Positions 15,862 to 25,662 of a DNA stretch of 64,000 nt are shown in pieces (the stretch's first letter is position 1; the number at the start of each line of letters is the position of its first letter). A model generated the notes under the pieces. The model ran no database searches. It saw only the letters and a program-made list of their open reading frames with translations, and was not told the origin of the DNA. The stretch lies in assembly GCF_900169275.1 (NCBI RefSeq), contig NZ_FXZC01000010.1, forward strand, positions 1 through 64,000, given 5' to 3'. Position numbers and translations under genes: made by a program. Origin of the DNA: Brevibacterium casei CIP 102111 (lineage in GTDB: Bacteria > Actinomycetota > Actinomycetes > Actinomycetales > Brevibacteriaceae).

Positions 15862-17400
15862 GTGCCGATCACCACACGAGAGTTCAGCCGCACCGCGGCC
15901 GCTTTCGGCACTGCGCTTGCCCTCGCGGCCCTGCCCCTGACCGTCGGCTCCCCCGTCGCTGCCTCCCCCTCCCCCTCTCCGACCCCCACCGCCGAGGCGA
16001 CCGCCGACTCGAGTGCGACCGCGGGGTCCGAGGCGAGCGCCGACTCCTCGAGCGCCGACTCCTCGAGCGACGGCACGGCCGACGCCGGCAGCGGTCCCAT
16101 CGCCGATGACGGCGACGCGAACGCCGAGGGGTCGGACAACGCCGGCTCCGACGCCGACGGATTCAAGGGCGACGAAGCCTGCGAGAACCCCGAAGAGGCC
16201 ACCGGCGACGAGCCCTGCGTGGCGGCGACCGTCCCTCTCATCGCGACCTGGGACGGGAAGGCCAAGACCCTCAAGCTTCCGACGACGAACTCCGATCCTA
16301 AGACGAATATGCCCGTCAGCTGGGTCGGTGCCCGGTTCGCAGGCCCGAAGCCGGAAAGTGTTCCCGCCCAGCAGTCCGCGGAGTCGGGAACCTCCGATGC
16401 GGAGACCGATTCCTCGGATACCACCTCCGGTTCCGGATCGGATTCGACGGGCGATGCCTCCGGAACCGAGAGCCCTGCCGACGCCGACTCGACCGGGGAG
16501 ACCGACGACAGCGGCAACCCCATCGACGTGCGGGCACCGGAGGTCCCGACGGAGTTCTCCCTCAACTCGGACGGCTACGTCACCCTGCCCGGTTCCTCGG
16601 AGCGCTACACCTTCAGCGGCTTCACCTCGAACCCGAACTGGAAGTTCGAGGTCGACAACGGCACCATCGTCGTCCGCGGCACCCCGTACACGGACTCCGG
16701 CGACTCCGCGGATTCGGACTCGAACGGCTCGGCGAGCGGCGGGTCCGGATCCGACGGCGGAGGCTCGTCCACCTCGGCGGATGCCAACGCCCCGAGCGAC
16801 TCCGAGGGCGGATCGTCGGGGTCGGGCTCCGGATCGGGCGCCTCGGCGAACTCCGGATCACAGGCCGACGGTTCGGGCGGATCGTCGAGCCGCGCGAATG
16901 CCGACGCCTCCTCCGAAGGCGCTTCGAACCCGACGGGCAACGGCGACGACAGCGGGGGGTCGACACGAGCCGGCTCCGACACCGACGGCTCCGGCACCCA
17001 GGGCTCGGACTCCGCGGACGGCGAGTCCGAGGACGGTCGCACGACGGAGGCTCCCTCGACGGGCAATGGGTCCGGCCCCGGGCGCGACGTCATCCCGGGC
17101 GACACCGGTGCCGACTGGCTGCCGGGCGCGACCGGCGAGGGCCCGCACCCCGACTACTCGGATCCCGTCCCGCGCAACCCCGACTCCCCCACCCCCGATG
17201 ATGACACCGACCTCATCACCGGTGGCGATCAGCCGGCGCCGCGCGGCAACAACCAGGCCTCGTCGTCGTTCGGCGAGTCGTTCGTCTCGACGATCGTGAG
17301 CTCGTGGCCGGTTCTCGTCCTCGCCGCCTTCGGCATGGGGGCCGTCGGCTTCATCCTCTTCCTCGTCGGCCGGCGCAGTCGGCGCGACGAAACCGCCTGA
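15862..17400 (+). CDS. exported Ser/Asp/Gly-rich protein with C-terminal membrane anchor
   Basis: The product is 512 residues from the GTG at 15862, which follows GAAGGA. A signal peptide (AAAFGTALALAALPLTVGSPVAA) occupies about residues 12-34. Two short ordered parts survive between low-complexity stretches: around ACENPEEATGDEPC / VPLIATWDGKAKTLKLPTTN and FSLNSDGYVTLPGSSERYTF. The middle is a long Ser, Asp, Gly and Ala region without exact repeats. The end has a hydrophobic helix (WPVLVLAAFGMGAVGFILFL) and a basic tail, but no LPXTG. It probably spans the cell wall as a stalk anchored in the membrane. Confidence 0.65.
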   Translation: MPITTREFSRTAAAFGTALALAALPLTVGSPVAASPSPSPTPTAEATADSSATAGSEASADSSSADSSSDGTADAGSGPIADDGDANAEGSDNAGSDADGFKGDEACENPEEATGDEPCVAATVPLIATWDGKAKTLKLPTTNSDPKTNMPVSWVGARFAGPKPESVPAQQSAESGTSDAETDSSDTTSGSGSDSTGDASGTESPADADSTGETDDSGNPIDVRAPEVPTEFSLNSDGYVTLPGSSERYTFSGFTSNPNWKFEVDNGTIVVRGTPYTDSGDSADSDSNGSASGGSGSDGGGSSTSADANAPSDSEGGSSGSGSGSGASANSGSQADGSGGSSSRANADASSEGASNPTGNGDDSGGSTRAGSDTDGSGTQGSDSADGESEDGRTTEAPSTGNGSGPGRDVIPGDTGADWLPGATGEGPHPDYSDPVPRNPDSPTPDDDTDLITGGDQPAPRGNNQASSSFGESFVSTIVSSWPVLVLAAFGMGAVGFILFLVGRRSRRDETA

Positions 17401-17573
17401 CCCTCCCCACCGCCTCGGCGAGGGGGCGAACTCCGAGGTCGGGGACGCAGCTCGCGGGGAATCCGGGGGCGTCGAACTGACACTGTGAGAACTCAACGGC
17501 TAAGCTTGGCGGCAGGGCCTGTGACTGCCGGTCACAGGCGGACATGCACGTGCGATCCGGAGGATGCGACCCG

Positions 17574-17861
17574 ATGACAGACAACGTCTACACCTCAGAT
17601 GTGACCGTCGACAATGCGACAGCCGCGCAGCTGTCGGAGTCGATCCGCCTGCGCGAGGAGCGCCTCTCGGAGAACATCGACGAACTGGTGGGACGCCTCC
17701 ACCCCAAGGTCCTCCTCACCCGCGCCGTCAACAAGGCGAAGTCGACCGTCATCGAAGAGGACGGGTCCCCGAAGCCCGAGGCCATCGCGCTCGGCGCCGG
17801 CACCGTGCTCGGCATCGCCGCCCTCGTCGTCGGGTTCTCCGGTCGAGATCGGCGTGGCTGA
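17574..17861 (+). CDS. DUF3618 family small membrane protein
   Basis: The product is 95 residues; GGAGGATG precedes the ATG at 17574. The DUF3618 pattern is clear: a helix with LRERLSENIDELVGRLHPKV-like sequence near residues 20-45, then NKAKSTVIEEDGSPK and one membrane helix (GAGTVLGIAALVVGFSG) at the end. These short actinobacterial proteins accompany phage-shock or envelope genes; their role is unknown. The stop overlaps the GTG of the following GroES-like gene. Confidence 0.8.
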   Translation: MTDNVYTSDVTVDNATAAQLSESIRLREERLSENIDELVGRLHPKVLLTRAVNKAKSTVIEEDGSPKPEAIALGAGTVLGIAALVVGFSGRDRRG

Positions 17862-18174
17862 CTCCGCTCTTCCGATCCGCATGCTCCACGACCGAATCCT
17901 CATCGACCCCGGTGAGGAGGCCGGCGAACGCAAGTCCGCGGCGGGGATCGTCATCCCCGCGACCGCGACGATGGGCAAGCGCCTCGTCTGGGGCGAGGTC
18001 GTCGCCGCTGGTCCGCATGTGCGGCAGGCCGACCTCGGCGACACCGTCCTCTACGATCCCGAGGACCGCGCCGAGGTGGAGCTCGAGGGGCAGGCGTATG
18101 TGCTCCTGCGGGAGCGCGACGTCCACGCGATTTCCGAACCCGCCGAGCAGTCGAGCGCGGGAATGTACCTCTGA
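17854..18174 (+). CDS. GroES-like co-chaperonin family protein
   Basis: The product is 106 residues from the GTG at 17854, overlapping the DUF3618 stop by eight bases. The GroES fold is shown by MLHDRILIDPGEEAGERKSA, then GIVIPATATMGKRLVWGEVV, then GDTVLYDPEDRAEVELEG. The mobile loop region is present but not the usual sequence. No groEL is adjacent. Such stand-alone GroES-like proteins are annotated as co-chaperones. The coupling to DUF3618 hints at a shared envelope or stress role, which is inference. Confidence 0.75.
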   Translation: MADSALPIRMLHDRILIDPGEEAGERKSAAGIVIPATATMGKRLVWGEVVAAGPHVRQADLGDTVLYDPEDRAEVELEGQAYVLLRERDVHAISEPAEQSSAGMYL

Positions 18175-18217
18175 CCTGCGATCTCAGTCACAAAACCGAA
18201 TAATGGCCCGTCTCGGT

Positions 18218-18247
18218 TTGCACGAGCGCCGCGCCCCTGAGTAGTAT
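18218..18247 (+). promoter_or_regulatory. promoter of tRNA-Lys
   Basis: TTGCAC, an 18-base spacer and TAGTAT end 29 bases before the tRNA gene. Confidence 0.5.
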
Positions 18248-18276
18248 TAATTCTCGTTGCGCGGCAAGTGCAACAG

Positions 18277-18352
<76 letters not shown>

Positions 18353-18355
18353 GCC

Positions 18356-18392
18356 AAGAACCGCCGTTCGGATCATCCGGACGGCGGTTCTT
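18356..18392 (+). terminator. strong intrinsic terminator after tRNA-Lys
   Basis: AAGAACCGCCGTTCGG and CCGGACGGCGGTTCTT form a long stem with one mismatch around a short loop, followed by TTTC. It lies between tRNA-Lys and the convergent GntR gene and can act both ways. Confidence 0.8.
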
Positions 18393-18429
18393 TCGCATTC
18401 ACAGTCGTCTGCGGACGCAGGTGCGGGCC

Positions 18430-19068
18430 TCACCCTTGCCCGGCGCGGGCGTAGGCGCCGAGCACCTGCCGTTCGGAATCGCCGAGGTAGTTCCCGAGCA
18501 GCGTCGAGGCGGCCGCGGGGCCGTCGCCGAGGTAGGTCTCATAGACCTCCTCGTTGCGCTCGACGAAGGGGGCGTGGAGGAAATCGGGGAGTTCGACCTT
18601 GAGGAAGGCGAGCCGCAGCTCGGCGAGGACATGACCGAAGGACCGCATGAGGCGGACGCTGTCGGAGAGCGCGACGACGCCGTTGTGGAACGCCATGTTC
18701 GCCGTGCCCACCTGGAGCCAGTCCCCCGCCTCGGCCGCGGCCTTCGCCTCCTCGATCGCCCGGAGCATGTCCGCGGCCCGCGGATGGTTGCGGGGCGCGT
18801 GGGCGAGCACGGTGCACTCGACGGTCCGGCGCACCCGGTAGATGTCGATGACATCGGCCGTGGACGGCGAGGCGACCGAGACGCCGCGGTTGGGAACATG
18901 GTCGACGAGCCCCTGCTCCCCGAGCACCCGGAACGCCTCGCGCAGCGTGTTCCGGGAGACGTCGAACTCCTTCGCCAGCGCCGCCTCGGACAGACGAGCG
19001 CCGGGACGGAGCTCACCGGCGATGAGGCGATCGGTGAGCCGATTGACCAGGGAGGATTCGTGATTCAC
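18430..19068 (-). CDS. GntR-family regulator, FCD (FadR) subfamily
   Basis: The product is 212 residues with a GTG start after GGATGGAG. The N-terminal winged helix spans about residues 5-70 (LIAGELRPGARLSEAALAKE, then FDVSRNTLREAFRVLGEQGL). The all-helical FCD ligand domain at about 75-205 has the metal-binding pattern D...H (NMAFHNGVVALSDSVRL). It is divergent from the 5-oxoproline operon, and a clear inverted repeat overlaps that operon's promoter region. It is therefore the likely local regulator, with 5-oxoproline or a product as probable effector (inference). Confidence 0.85.
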   Translation of the reverse strand: MNHESSLVNRLTDRLIAGELRPGARLSEAALAKEFDVSRNTLREAFRVLGEQGLVDHVPNRGVSVASPSTADVIDIYRVRRTVECTVLAHAPRNHPRAADMLRAIEEAKAAAEAGDWLQVGTANMAFHNGVVALSDSVRLMRSFGHVLAELRLAFLKVELPDFLHAPFVERNEEVYETYLGDGPAAASTLLGNYLGDSERQVLGAYARAGQG

Positions 19069-19144
19069 ATCTCCATCCTAGTGACCGCGCAGCGAAGCAC
19101 GTTGGACGGGGCGACAATTCGCCCTGATGTGTCGACCGCCGCCG

Positions 19145-19199
19145 TTGACGATTCTGTGATCCACGTCTACTCTTGTTGAACAATCGTTGGTAGATTGTT
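19145..19199 (+). promoter_or_regulatory. promoter and operator of the 5-oxoproline operon
   Basis: TTGACG, a 17-base spacer and TACTCT (19145-19173) form a good promoter. Just downstream, AACAATC and GATTGTT (19179-19199) form a perfect inverted repeat with a seven-base centre, placed over the expected transcription start. This suits repression by the divergent GntR regulator. Confidence 0.6.
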
Positions 19200-19303
19200 T
19201 ACTAATTCAGCGGACAGCGCGTGAAGCAGGACACAGCAGTCGTCCTTCGCCGACGTCCGAGCGCACCATCGACCACACACCGCGACACCTCATCGGAGAG
19301 CCC

Positions 19304-20578
19304 ATGTCACAGACGCCCGTCTCGCCCCCGCCCGACCAGGAGAGTCCGCTCGGCCGGCAGCACGAGAAGATCAGCCGCAGTGCCATCGTCGGTGCGATCT
19401 TCCTCATGGCCACCTCGGCGATCGGTCCGGGATTCATCACCCAGACGGCGACGTTCACCGCGCAGATGGGGGCGGCGTTCGCCTTCGCGATCCTCATCTC
19501 GATCCTCATCGACATCGCCATCCAGCTCAACATCTGGCGGATGATCACCTCGTCGGGCAAACGCGCAGCCCAGCTCGCCTCGTCCGCGGTGCCCGGCTCC
19601 GGCATCCTGCTCTCGATCCTCATCGTGATCGGCGGCCTCGCCTTCAACATCGGCAACATCGCCGGCGGTGGTCTCGGCCTCAACGCCCTCCTCGGCATCG
19701 ATCCGAAGCTCGGCGGCCTGCTCACCGGTGTCCTCGCGATCGGGATCTTCCTCTTCAAGCGCGCCGGCAAGGTCGTCGACACCGTCGTCCTCATCCTCGG
19801 CGTCGGCATGATCATCCTCACCGTCATCGTCGCCGTCGTCTCCCAGCCGCCGGTCGGTGAGGCCCTGCGCCAGTCCTTCCTGCCCGAGACGATCAACTTC
19901 GCGACGATCACGACGATCGTCGGCGGCACCGTCGGCGGCTACATCACCTACTCCGGTGCCCACCGCTACCTCGACTCGGGTAAGACCGGCCCGGAGAACG
20001 CACCGGCGGTCATGCGCTCGGCGCTCTCGGGCATCGTCGTCACCGGCATCATGCGCTACGTCCTCTTCCTCGCGATCTTCGGCGTCGTCGCCTCCGGCGT
20101 CGTCCTCGACCTCGAGAGCCAGGTCGCCAACCCCGCCGGTCAGGCCTTCGCCGCTGTCCTCGGCGACGCCGGCATCCGGATCTTCGGGGCGATCTTCTGG
20201 GCAGCGGCACTGAGCTCGGTCATCGGGGCGGCCTACACCTCGGCGACCTTCCTCTCCGCGTTCTCGAAGAAGCTCGCAGGCGGCTGGCCGCTCCAGCTGG
20301 CCACGGTCGCCTTCATCGTCGTCTCGCTCGTCGTCTACCTCATCGTCGGTACCGCACCGGCGACCCTGCTCGTCTTCGTCGGCGGGTTCAACGGCCTCAT
20401 CCTGCCGATCGGCCTGACGATCTTCATGTACATCGGCTGGTTCCGCCCGAAGCTCCTGCGCACCGACTCGTACCCGAAGTGGTTGCTCGTCCTCGGCACG
20501 GCGGCGACACTGGTGTCCTGGTACATGGCCGTCCAGTCGGTCGGCCCCATCTTCGCGATGATCGGAATCGGAGCCTGA
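19304..20578 (+). CDS. NRAMP-related transporter of the 5-oxoproline cluster (YcsG-like)
   Basis: The product is 424 residues from the ATG at 19304, with about eleven hydrophobic segments. The N-terminal membrane segment reads [20 protein letters not shown], so the DPGN metal-binding motif of true NRAMP metal transporters is replaced. This fits the YcsG-like branch that sits next to pxpA/kip genes in Bacillus. It is the first gene of the operon, with two bases to pxpA. Most likely it imports 5-oxoproline or a related acid; substrate by context only. Confidence 0.75.
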   Translation: MSQTPVSPPPDQESPLGRQHEKISRSAIVGAIFLMATSAIGPGFITQTATFTAQMGAAFAFAILISILIDIAIQLNIWRMITSSGKRAAQLASSAVPGSGILLSILIVIGGLAFNIGNIAGGGLGLNALLGIDPKLGGLLTGVLAIGIFLFKRAGKVVDTVVLILGVGMIILTVIVAVVSQPPVGEALRQSFLPETINFATITTIVGGTVGGYITYSGAHRYLDSGKTGPENAPAVMRSALSGIVVTGIMRYVLFLAIFGVVASGVVLDLESQVANPAGQAFAAVLGDAGIRIFGAIFWAAALSSVIGAAYTSATFLSAFSKKLAGGWPLQLATVAFIVVSLVVYLIVGTAPATLLVFVGGFNGLILPIGLTIFMYIGWFRPKLLRTDSYPKWLLVLGTAATLVSWYMAVQSVGPIFAMIGIGA

Positions 20579-20580
20579 GA

Positions 20581-21369
20581 ATGACCACAGCCCAGCACGC
20601 ACCCACGATCGACCTCAACTCCGACCTCGGGGAGAACGTCCCCGACCGCATCGTCAGCGACGATGAGGCGATGCTCGGCATCGTCACCAGCGCGAACGTC
20701 TCCTGCGGGTTCCACGCCGGCAGTCCCGAGGGGATTCGGGCCACCCTCGCCGAGGCGACCGACCGGGGCGTCGTCATCGGAGCCCACCCCGGCTACGATG
20801 ACTACGAGGGCTTCGGTCGGCGGGCCCTCGACGTGCCCGCGGCGACCCTGCAGGCCCAGGTCGAGTACCAGATCGGTGCGCTCATGGGCCTGGCCACCGC
20901 GGTCGGCGGCACCGTCGGCTACGTCAAACCCCACGGGGGTCTCTACAACGCGATCGTCCACGACGAAGCGCAGGCGAGGGTCGTCGCCGAGGCGGTCAAA
21001 GCCGTCGACCCGAACCTGACCTTCCTCGGCCTCGCCGGCAGCGTGTCCAACCGGGTCGCCGCCGAGGTGGGACTGACCGTGGCCGCCGAGGCCTTCGCCG
21101 ACCGCGCCTACAACCCCGACGGCTCGCTCGTCTCCCGCACCGAAGCCGGTGCCGTCCTCGACGACCCGGCGCTCGTTGCGGCCCGGGTCCTCCGCCTCGT
21201 CGAGACCGGGCAGATCGAGGCGATCGACGGCAGCACCATCACCGTCGACGCCCAGTCGATCTGCTTCCACGGGGACTCGAAGGGCTCGATCGAGATGGCG
21301 CAGGCCTCCCGCGCCGTCCTCGAGGAGGCCGGCGTCATCATCGCTCCGTTCGCCGGTGCGCGGTCGTGA
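20581..21369 (+). CDS. pxpA: 5-oxoprolinase subunit A (LamB/YcsF family)
   Basis: The product is 262 residues. Family motifs are in order: [10 protein letters not shown] at the start, [53 protein letters not shown] and [15 protein letters not shown] at the end. With PxpB and PxpC it forms the bacterial ATP-dependent 5-oxoprolinase, which opens 5-oxo-L-proline to L-glutamate. The gene overlaps the following DUF1445 gene by four bases (GTGA), so the cluster is translationally coupled. Length is normal. Confidence 0.92.
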   Translation: MTTAQHAPTIDLNSDLGENVPDRIVSDDEAMLGIVTSANVSCGFHAGSPEGIRATLAEATDRGVVIGAHPGYDDYEGFGRRALDVPAATLQAQVEYQIGALMGLATAVGGTVGYVKPHGGLYNAIVHDEAQARVVAEAVKAVDPNLTFLGLAGSVSNRVAAEVGLTVAAEAFADRAYNPDGSLVSRTEAGAVLDDPALVAARVLRLVETGQIEAIDGSTITVDAQSICFHGDSKGSIEMAQASRAVLEEAGVIIAPFAGARS

Positions 21370-22136
21370 CCGGCGCCGCCGCCCGCGAGCGCATCCGCCA
21401 CGGCTTCACCGGCCCCACCTCGGGGATGGCGCCGGGATTCGTCCAGGCCAATCTCATCGCCGTTCCCGCCGACTGGGCCTTCGACGTCCTTCTCTTCGCC
21501 CAGCGCAACCCGAAGCCGTGCCCGATCGTCGACGTCCTCGAACCGGGACAGGTCGAATCGGCGCTCGCGAAGGGCAGCGACCTGCGCACGGACCTCCCCC
21601 GCTACCGCGTGTGGGAGCACGGTGAGCTCACCGGGGAGATCGACGACGCCACCGAGATCTGGGGCTCACACCCCGACCTCGTGTCCTTCCTCATCGGGTG
21701 CAGCTTCACGTTCGAGACCGGACTCCTCGACGCGGGCATCCCCATCCGCCACCAGGAGGCCGGGCGCAACGTCCCGATGTACCGGACGTCGACCCGATGC
21801 CGACCGGCCGGTCGGATCGCCGGCGACATGGTCGTCTCGATGCGCCCGATCCCCGCCCATCAGGTCGCCGAGGCGGTGCGCATCACCGACCGCTTCCCCG
21901 CCGTCCACGGCGCTCCCGTCCACATCGGCGACCCCGAGGCGATCGGCATCACCGACCTCGACTCCCCCGACTTCGGCGATGCCCCGGTCATGGCCGAAGG
22001 CGACATCCCCGTCTTCTGGGCGTGCGGAGTCACCCCGCAGGTCGCCATCGCCGAATCGGCGCCGCCCTTCGCCATCACCCACTCCCCCGGGCGGATGTTC
22101 ATCACCGACGCCCCCGAAAGCGACTACCGCCAGTGA
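21366..22136 (+). CDS. DUF1445 family putative hydro-lyase (YcsI-like)
   Basis: The product is 256 residues from a GTG overlapping the pxpA stop. The family is shown by [20 protein letters not shown], then [60 protein letters not shown] and the C-terminal [10 protein letters not shown]. Bacterial members are annotated as putative hydro-lyases and recur in 5-oxoproline clusters. In animals the domain is fused to the D-glutamate cyclase domain of DGLUCY. A role in handling D-glutamate or 5-oxo-D-proline is plausible but unproven. It overlaps the next gene by four bases. Confidence 0.85.
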   Translation: MTGAAARERIRHGFTGPTSGMAPGFVQANLIAVPADWAFDVLLFAQRNPKPCPIVDVLEPGQVESALAKGSDLRTDLPRYRVWEHGELTGEIDDATEIWGSHPDLVSFLIGCSFTFETGLLDAGIPIRHQEAGRNVPMYRTSTRCRPAGRIAGDMVVSMRPIPAHQVAEAVRITDRFPAVHGAPVHIGDPEAIGITDLDSPDFGDAPVMAEGDIPVFWACGVTPQVAIAESAPPFAITHSPGRMFITDAPESDYRQ

Positions 22137-23815
22137 CCGAATTCCGCACGGCCTCCCGGCAGCACCTCCTCGTCGAGTGCGCCGACCTCACCGCGACCAT
22201 GCGCCTCCACCACAGCCTCGAGACGGCAGCGCTGACCGGCGTCCTCGAACTCGTGCCCGCCGCCCGCACCGTGCTCGTCCGCTTCGACACGAAACGCACC
22301 TCGGCGCGGGAGCTCGAGACGACGATCCGCGGCCTCGACCTCAGCTCTGGAGGCGAGGACGATGCCCGCACCGTGACCATCGACGTCCGCTACGACGGGG
22401 AGGACCTCGCCGAGGTGGCCGACCTCCTCGACGTCTCCCCCGCCGAGGTGGTCGCCCGCCACCAGCGGGCCCGCTGGCAGGTCGCGTTCTCCGGGTTCGC
22501 CCCCGGCTTCGGCTATCTCGCCGGGGACGACCCGCTCTTCGACGTGCCCCGCCGGTCGAGTCCGCGCACCCGGGTTCCCGTCGGATCCGTGGGCCTTGCC
22601 GGGGAGTTCACCGGGGTCTACCCCCGCAGCTCTCCTGGAGGATGGCAGCTCATCGGCCGCACCGACGCGCGGCTGTGGGACCTCGACCGGGACCCGCCTG
22701 CGCTCTTCGTCCCCGGCACCCTCGTGACCTTCCGCGAGGCCGAACGGGAGATGGTGCGGGTCGGGGGCGCGGACACCGAACGAGACACCGAACCGACCGC
22801 GGACTCGACGGAGACTGTCACCGACTCCGACTCCGGATCCGGCTCAGCCTCGGCGCCCCATGCGCTCACCGTCGTCCAACCAGGACTCCAGCTCCTCGTC
22901 GAGGACCTCGGGCGGCCCGGGTTCGCCTCGATGGGCGTCTCGAGCGCGGGAGCCGCGGACCGGGCGGCCCTGCGCGAAGCCAACCGCCTCGTCGGCAACG
23001 CCGAAGATACGGCGGCGCTCGAGAGCCTCGGCAGAACCGTCCTCGACGTCACCGGTGACGGTGTCGCCGCGGTCACCGGGGCCGAGGGGCCGATCACGCT
23101 CACCGGTGCGAACGGCGACGTCGTCCGGCCCGAAGTCGGGGAGGCGTTCTCCCTCGTCGACGGCGACCGCCTCGAGATCGGGGCGAGCGAGCGTGGGCTG
23201 CGCCGGTACCTCAGCGTCCGCGGCGGATTGGCGGTGACCACCGCGCTCAGCAGTGCGTCGAGTGACACCCTCGGGCACCTCGGACCCGCAGCGCTCACGG
23301 CCGAGGACACGATCGGACTCCACGGGCCCGCCAACGCACCGTTCCTCGTCGATCCCGGCCCCCGCCTCGGCGAGGGTAGGCACCTGCCGACACCGGGTGA
23401 GGTCGTCGAACTCACGGTCACCCTGGGACCGCGCGATGACTGGTTCACCCCCGCGGGGGTCGCCACCCTCTTCGACCAGGAGTGGACGGTCACCCACGAA
23501 TCCGACCGGGTCGGCCTGCGGCTGAGCGGGGAGGTTCCGCTCGAGCGGGCACGAACCGGGGAGTTGCCGAGCGAGGGTGCGGTCACCGGTGCCCTGCAGG
23601 TGCCGCCGAACGGCCAGCCCGTGCTCTTCGGCCCCGACCATCCGCACACCGGCGGCTACCCGATCATCGGCAGCGTCGACGACACCGACCTCGCAGCCCA
23701 GCTCGCCCCGGGTGTCCGCATCCGCTTCCGGCGTTCGGATTCGGGTCCTGCCGACACTGCCGCCACCGTCGACACTGCCGCCACCGTCGACTCCACCACC
23801 ACCGACGAAAGCTGA
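22133..23815 (+). CDS. fused 5-oxoprolinase subunits B and C (KipI-KipA fusion)
   Basis: The product is 560 residues from the GTG at 22133 (GTGA overlap); the longer upstream frame is only overlap. Residues 1-205 are PxpB/AHS1 ([20 protein letters not shown] and [24 protein letters not shown]). An acidic Thr/Ser/Asp linker spans about 207-243. Residues 244-545 are PxpC/AHS2 ([62 protein letters not shown]). B and C are usually separate genes. The same two folds form the carboxyltransferase part of urea carboxylase, relevant because a biotin carboxylase gene follows. Confidence 0.9.
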   Translation: MTEFRTASRQHLLVECADLTATMRLHHSLETAALTGVLELVPAARTVLVRFDTKRTSARELETTIRGLDLSSGGEDDARTVTIDVRYDGEDLAEVADLLDVSPAEVVARHQRARWQVAFSGFAPGFGYLAGDDPLFDVPRRSSPRTRVPVGSVGLAGEFTGVYPRSSPGGWQLIGRTDARLWDLDRDPPALFVPGTLVTFREAEREMVRVGGADTERDTEPTADSTETVTDSDSGSGSASAPHALTVVQPGLQLLVEDLGRPGFASMGVSSAGAADRAALREANRLVGNAEDTAALESLGRTVLDVTGDGVAAVTGAEGPITLTGANGDVVRPEVGEAFSLVDGDRLEIGASERGLRRYLSVRGGLAVTTALSSASSDTLGHLGPAALTAEDTIGLHGPANAPFLVDPGPRLGEGRHLPTPGEVVELTVTLGPRDDWFTPAGVATLFDQEWTVTHESDRVGLRLSGEVPLERARTGELPSEGAVTGALQVPPNGQPVLFGPDHPHTGGYPIIGSVDDTDLAAQLAPGVRIRFRRSDSGPADTAATVDTAATVDSTTTDES

Positions 23816-23818
23816 ACC

Positions 23819-25570
23819 ATGTCGAGAATCCTCATCGCCAACCGCGGCGAGATCGCCGTGCGCGTCATCCGCGCCTGTGCCCAGAACGGGCACACCTCCA
23901 TCGCCGTCTACGCCGATCAGGACGCCAACGCCCTGCACGTGCAGCTCGCCGATGTCGCGATCGCCCTGCCCGGGACGACCGCCGCCGAGACCTACCTCAG
24001 CATCGAGGCGATCATCGCAGCTGCCCGGCGGGCCGGCGCCGACGCCGTCCATCCCGGCTACGGGTTCCTCTCGGAGAACGCCGACTTCGCCGCCGCCGTC
24101 GAGGACGCCGGGATGATCTGGATCGGACCGACCCCGGACTCGATCACCGCGCTCGGGGACAAGGTCACCGCCCGGCAGCTCGCCCAGAGGGCCGGGGCAC
24201 CGCTCGCGCCAGGAATCGACCGGCCGCTGCGCGACGCCGCTGAGGTCGAGGAGTTCGCCGCCGAGCACGGCCTGCCCATCATCATCAAGGCCGCCCACGG
24301 CGGGGGTGGTCGCGGGATGAAGATCGTCCGCGAGATCTCCGAGGTCGCCGGGGCCTTCGAATCGGCGACCCGGGAGGCCATCGAGGCGTTCGGTCGTCCC
24401 GAATGCTTCGTCGAGAAGTTCCTCGAACACCCCCGCCACGTCGAGGTCCAGGTCGTCGGCGACGGAAAGGGCACGGTCGTCGCCGTCGGCGACCGGGACT
24501 GCTCGGCCCAGCGGCGCAACCAGAAGCTCGTCGAGGAGGCCCCTGCCCCGAACCTCTCCGAGGAACAGCGCGAACGCCTCCAGCGCTCGGCCGAGGCGAT
24601 CTGCGCCGAGGTCGACTACCGAGGCGCCGGCACAGTCGAATTCCTCCTCGCCGCCGACGGGACGATGACGTTCCTCGAGGTCAACACCCGGCTCCAGGTC
24701 GAACACCCCGTCACCGAGGCGGTCACCGGGGTCGACCTCGTCACCGAGCAGTTCCGCATCGCCTTCGGCGAGGGGCTCTCCCTGTCGGCGACCCCCGAGG
24801 TCCGCGGGCACGCGATCGAACTGCGGATCAACGCCGAGGATCCCGGCCGCGGCTTCCTCCCCACGCCCGGACGCATCGAGACCCTCACCGTTCCGGGCGG
24901 GCCCGGGGTGCGCTGGGACTCCGGGGTCCGTGCCGGTGACACCGTCCAACCGGCCTTCGACTCCCTCGTCGCGAAGCTCATCGTCCACGGACCTGACCGG
25001 GCCACGACGATCGCGCGGACGATCACCGCGGCCACCGAGCTCGACGTCGTCGGCCCGGCCACCGTGCTCCCGTGTTCGCTCGCGATCCTCCGCCACCCGG
25101 CCTTCGCCGGCGAGAGCCTCGGCATCGACACGCAGTGGATCGAATCCCAGCTGCTGCCCGAGTTCGCCCCGCAGGAGAGGCCCGCGCCCGTATCGGACGA
25201 CGGGATCACCCGCGTCGACATCGAGATCGACGGGAAGCTCACGACACTCGGCCTGCCCGACGCACTGCTCGCAGCACTCGGACCGGTCGGCGGGACCGCC
25301 TCGGCGGGGACCGGAGAGGACGGGGACCGCGCCGAGGGATCGGTGGCCTCGGACGACGGATCGACTGCGGTGACCGCGCCTGTGCCCGGCAGCCTCGTCG
25401 ACTTCCTCGTCGATGACGGCGCCGAGGTGGCCGAAGGCGACGAGGTCGCCGTGCTCTCGGCGATGAAGATGGAGACCCGGGTGCAGGCGGGAGCCGCGGG
25501 CACGCTCACCCATGTCGCGTCGGTCGGCGACGTCGTCGCCGTCGGGGAGGCCATCGCCCGGATCCGGTGA
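23819..25570 (+). CDS. biotin carboxylase fused to biotin carboxyl carrier domain
   Basis: The product is 583 residues, three bases after the PxpBC stop. The biotin carboxylase part is residues 1-445: [36 protein letters not shown], the ATP-grasp loop [32 protein letters not shown] variable linker is followed by a lipoyl/biotin domain with the AMKM motif; Lys 550 should carry biotin. No acyl-CoA carboxyltransferase is nearby; PxpB-PxpC is the only carboxyltransferase-like partner. It may supply carboxybiotin to that protein in a urea-carboxylase-like complex, or serve an unrelated carboxylase. Confidence 0.88.
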   Translation: MSRILIANRGEIAVRVIRACAQNGHTSIAVYADQDANALHVQLADVAIALPGTTAAETYLSIEAIIAAARRAGADAVHPGYGFLSENADFAAAVEDAGMIWIGPTPDSITALGDKVTARQLAQRAGAPLAPGIDRPLRDAAEVEEFAAEHGLPIIIKAAHGGGGRGMKIVREISEVAGAFESATREAIEAFGRPECFVEKFLEHPRHVEVQVVGDGKGTVVAVGDRDCSAQRRNQKLVEEAPAPNLSEEQRERLQRSAEAICAEVDYRGAGTVEFLLAADGTMTFLEVNTRLQVEHPVTEAVTGVDLVTEQFRIAFGEGLSLSATPEVRGHAIELRINAEDPGRGFLPTPGRIETLTVPGGPGVRWDSGVRAGDTVQPAFDSLVAKLIVHGPDRATTIARTITAATELDVVGPATVLPCSLAILRHPAFAGESLGIDTQWIESQLLPEFAPQERPAPVSDDGITRVDIEIDGKLTTLGLPDALLAALGPVGGTASAGTGEDGDRAEGSVASDDGSTAVTAPVPGSLVDFLVDDGAEVAEGDEVAVLSAMKMETRVQAGAAGTLTHVASVGDVVAVGEAIARIR

Positions 25571-25662
25571 GGTCGGATGGGCCGAGTCCGTCCCGGCGGC
25601 TGCCGTGTCCGTCCCGGCGGATAGAGTGGACGGAAACGTCAGCATCACGAAGAGGAGACCTC

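Noticed and set aside
19304-20578. A manganese transporter assignment (MntH)
   Set aside because: The DPGN metal-binding motif is absent and the operon context is 5-oxoproline metabolism.
22844-25648. A 934-codon open frame on the minus strand opposite pxpBC and the biotin carboxylase gene
   Set aside because: It is the mirror of strongly recognised genes in GC-rich DNA; its product is Asp/Arg/Gly-rich with no domain, so it is a codon-bias shadow.
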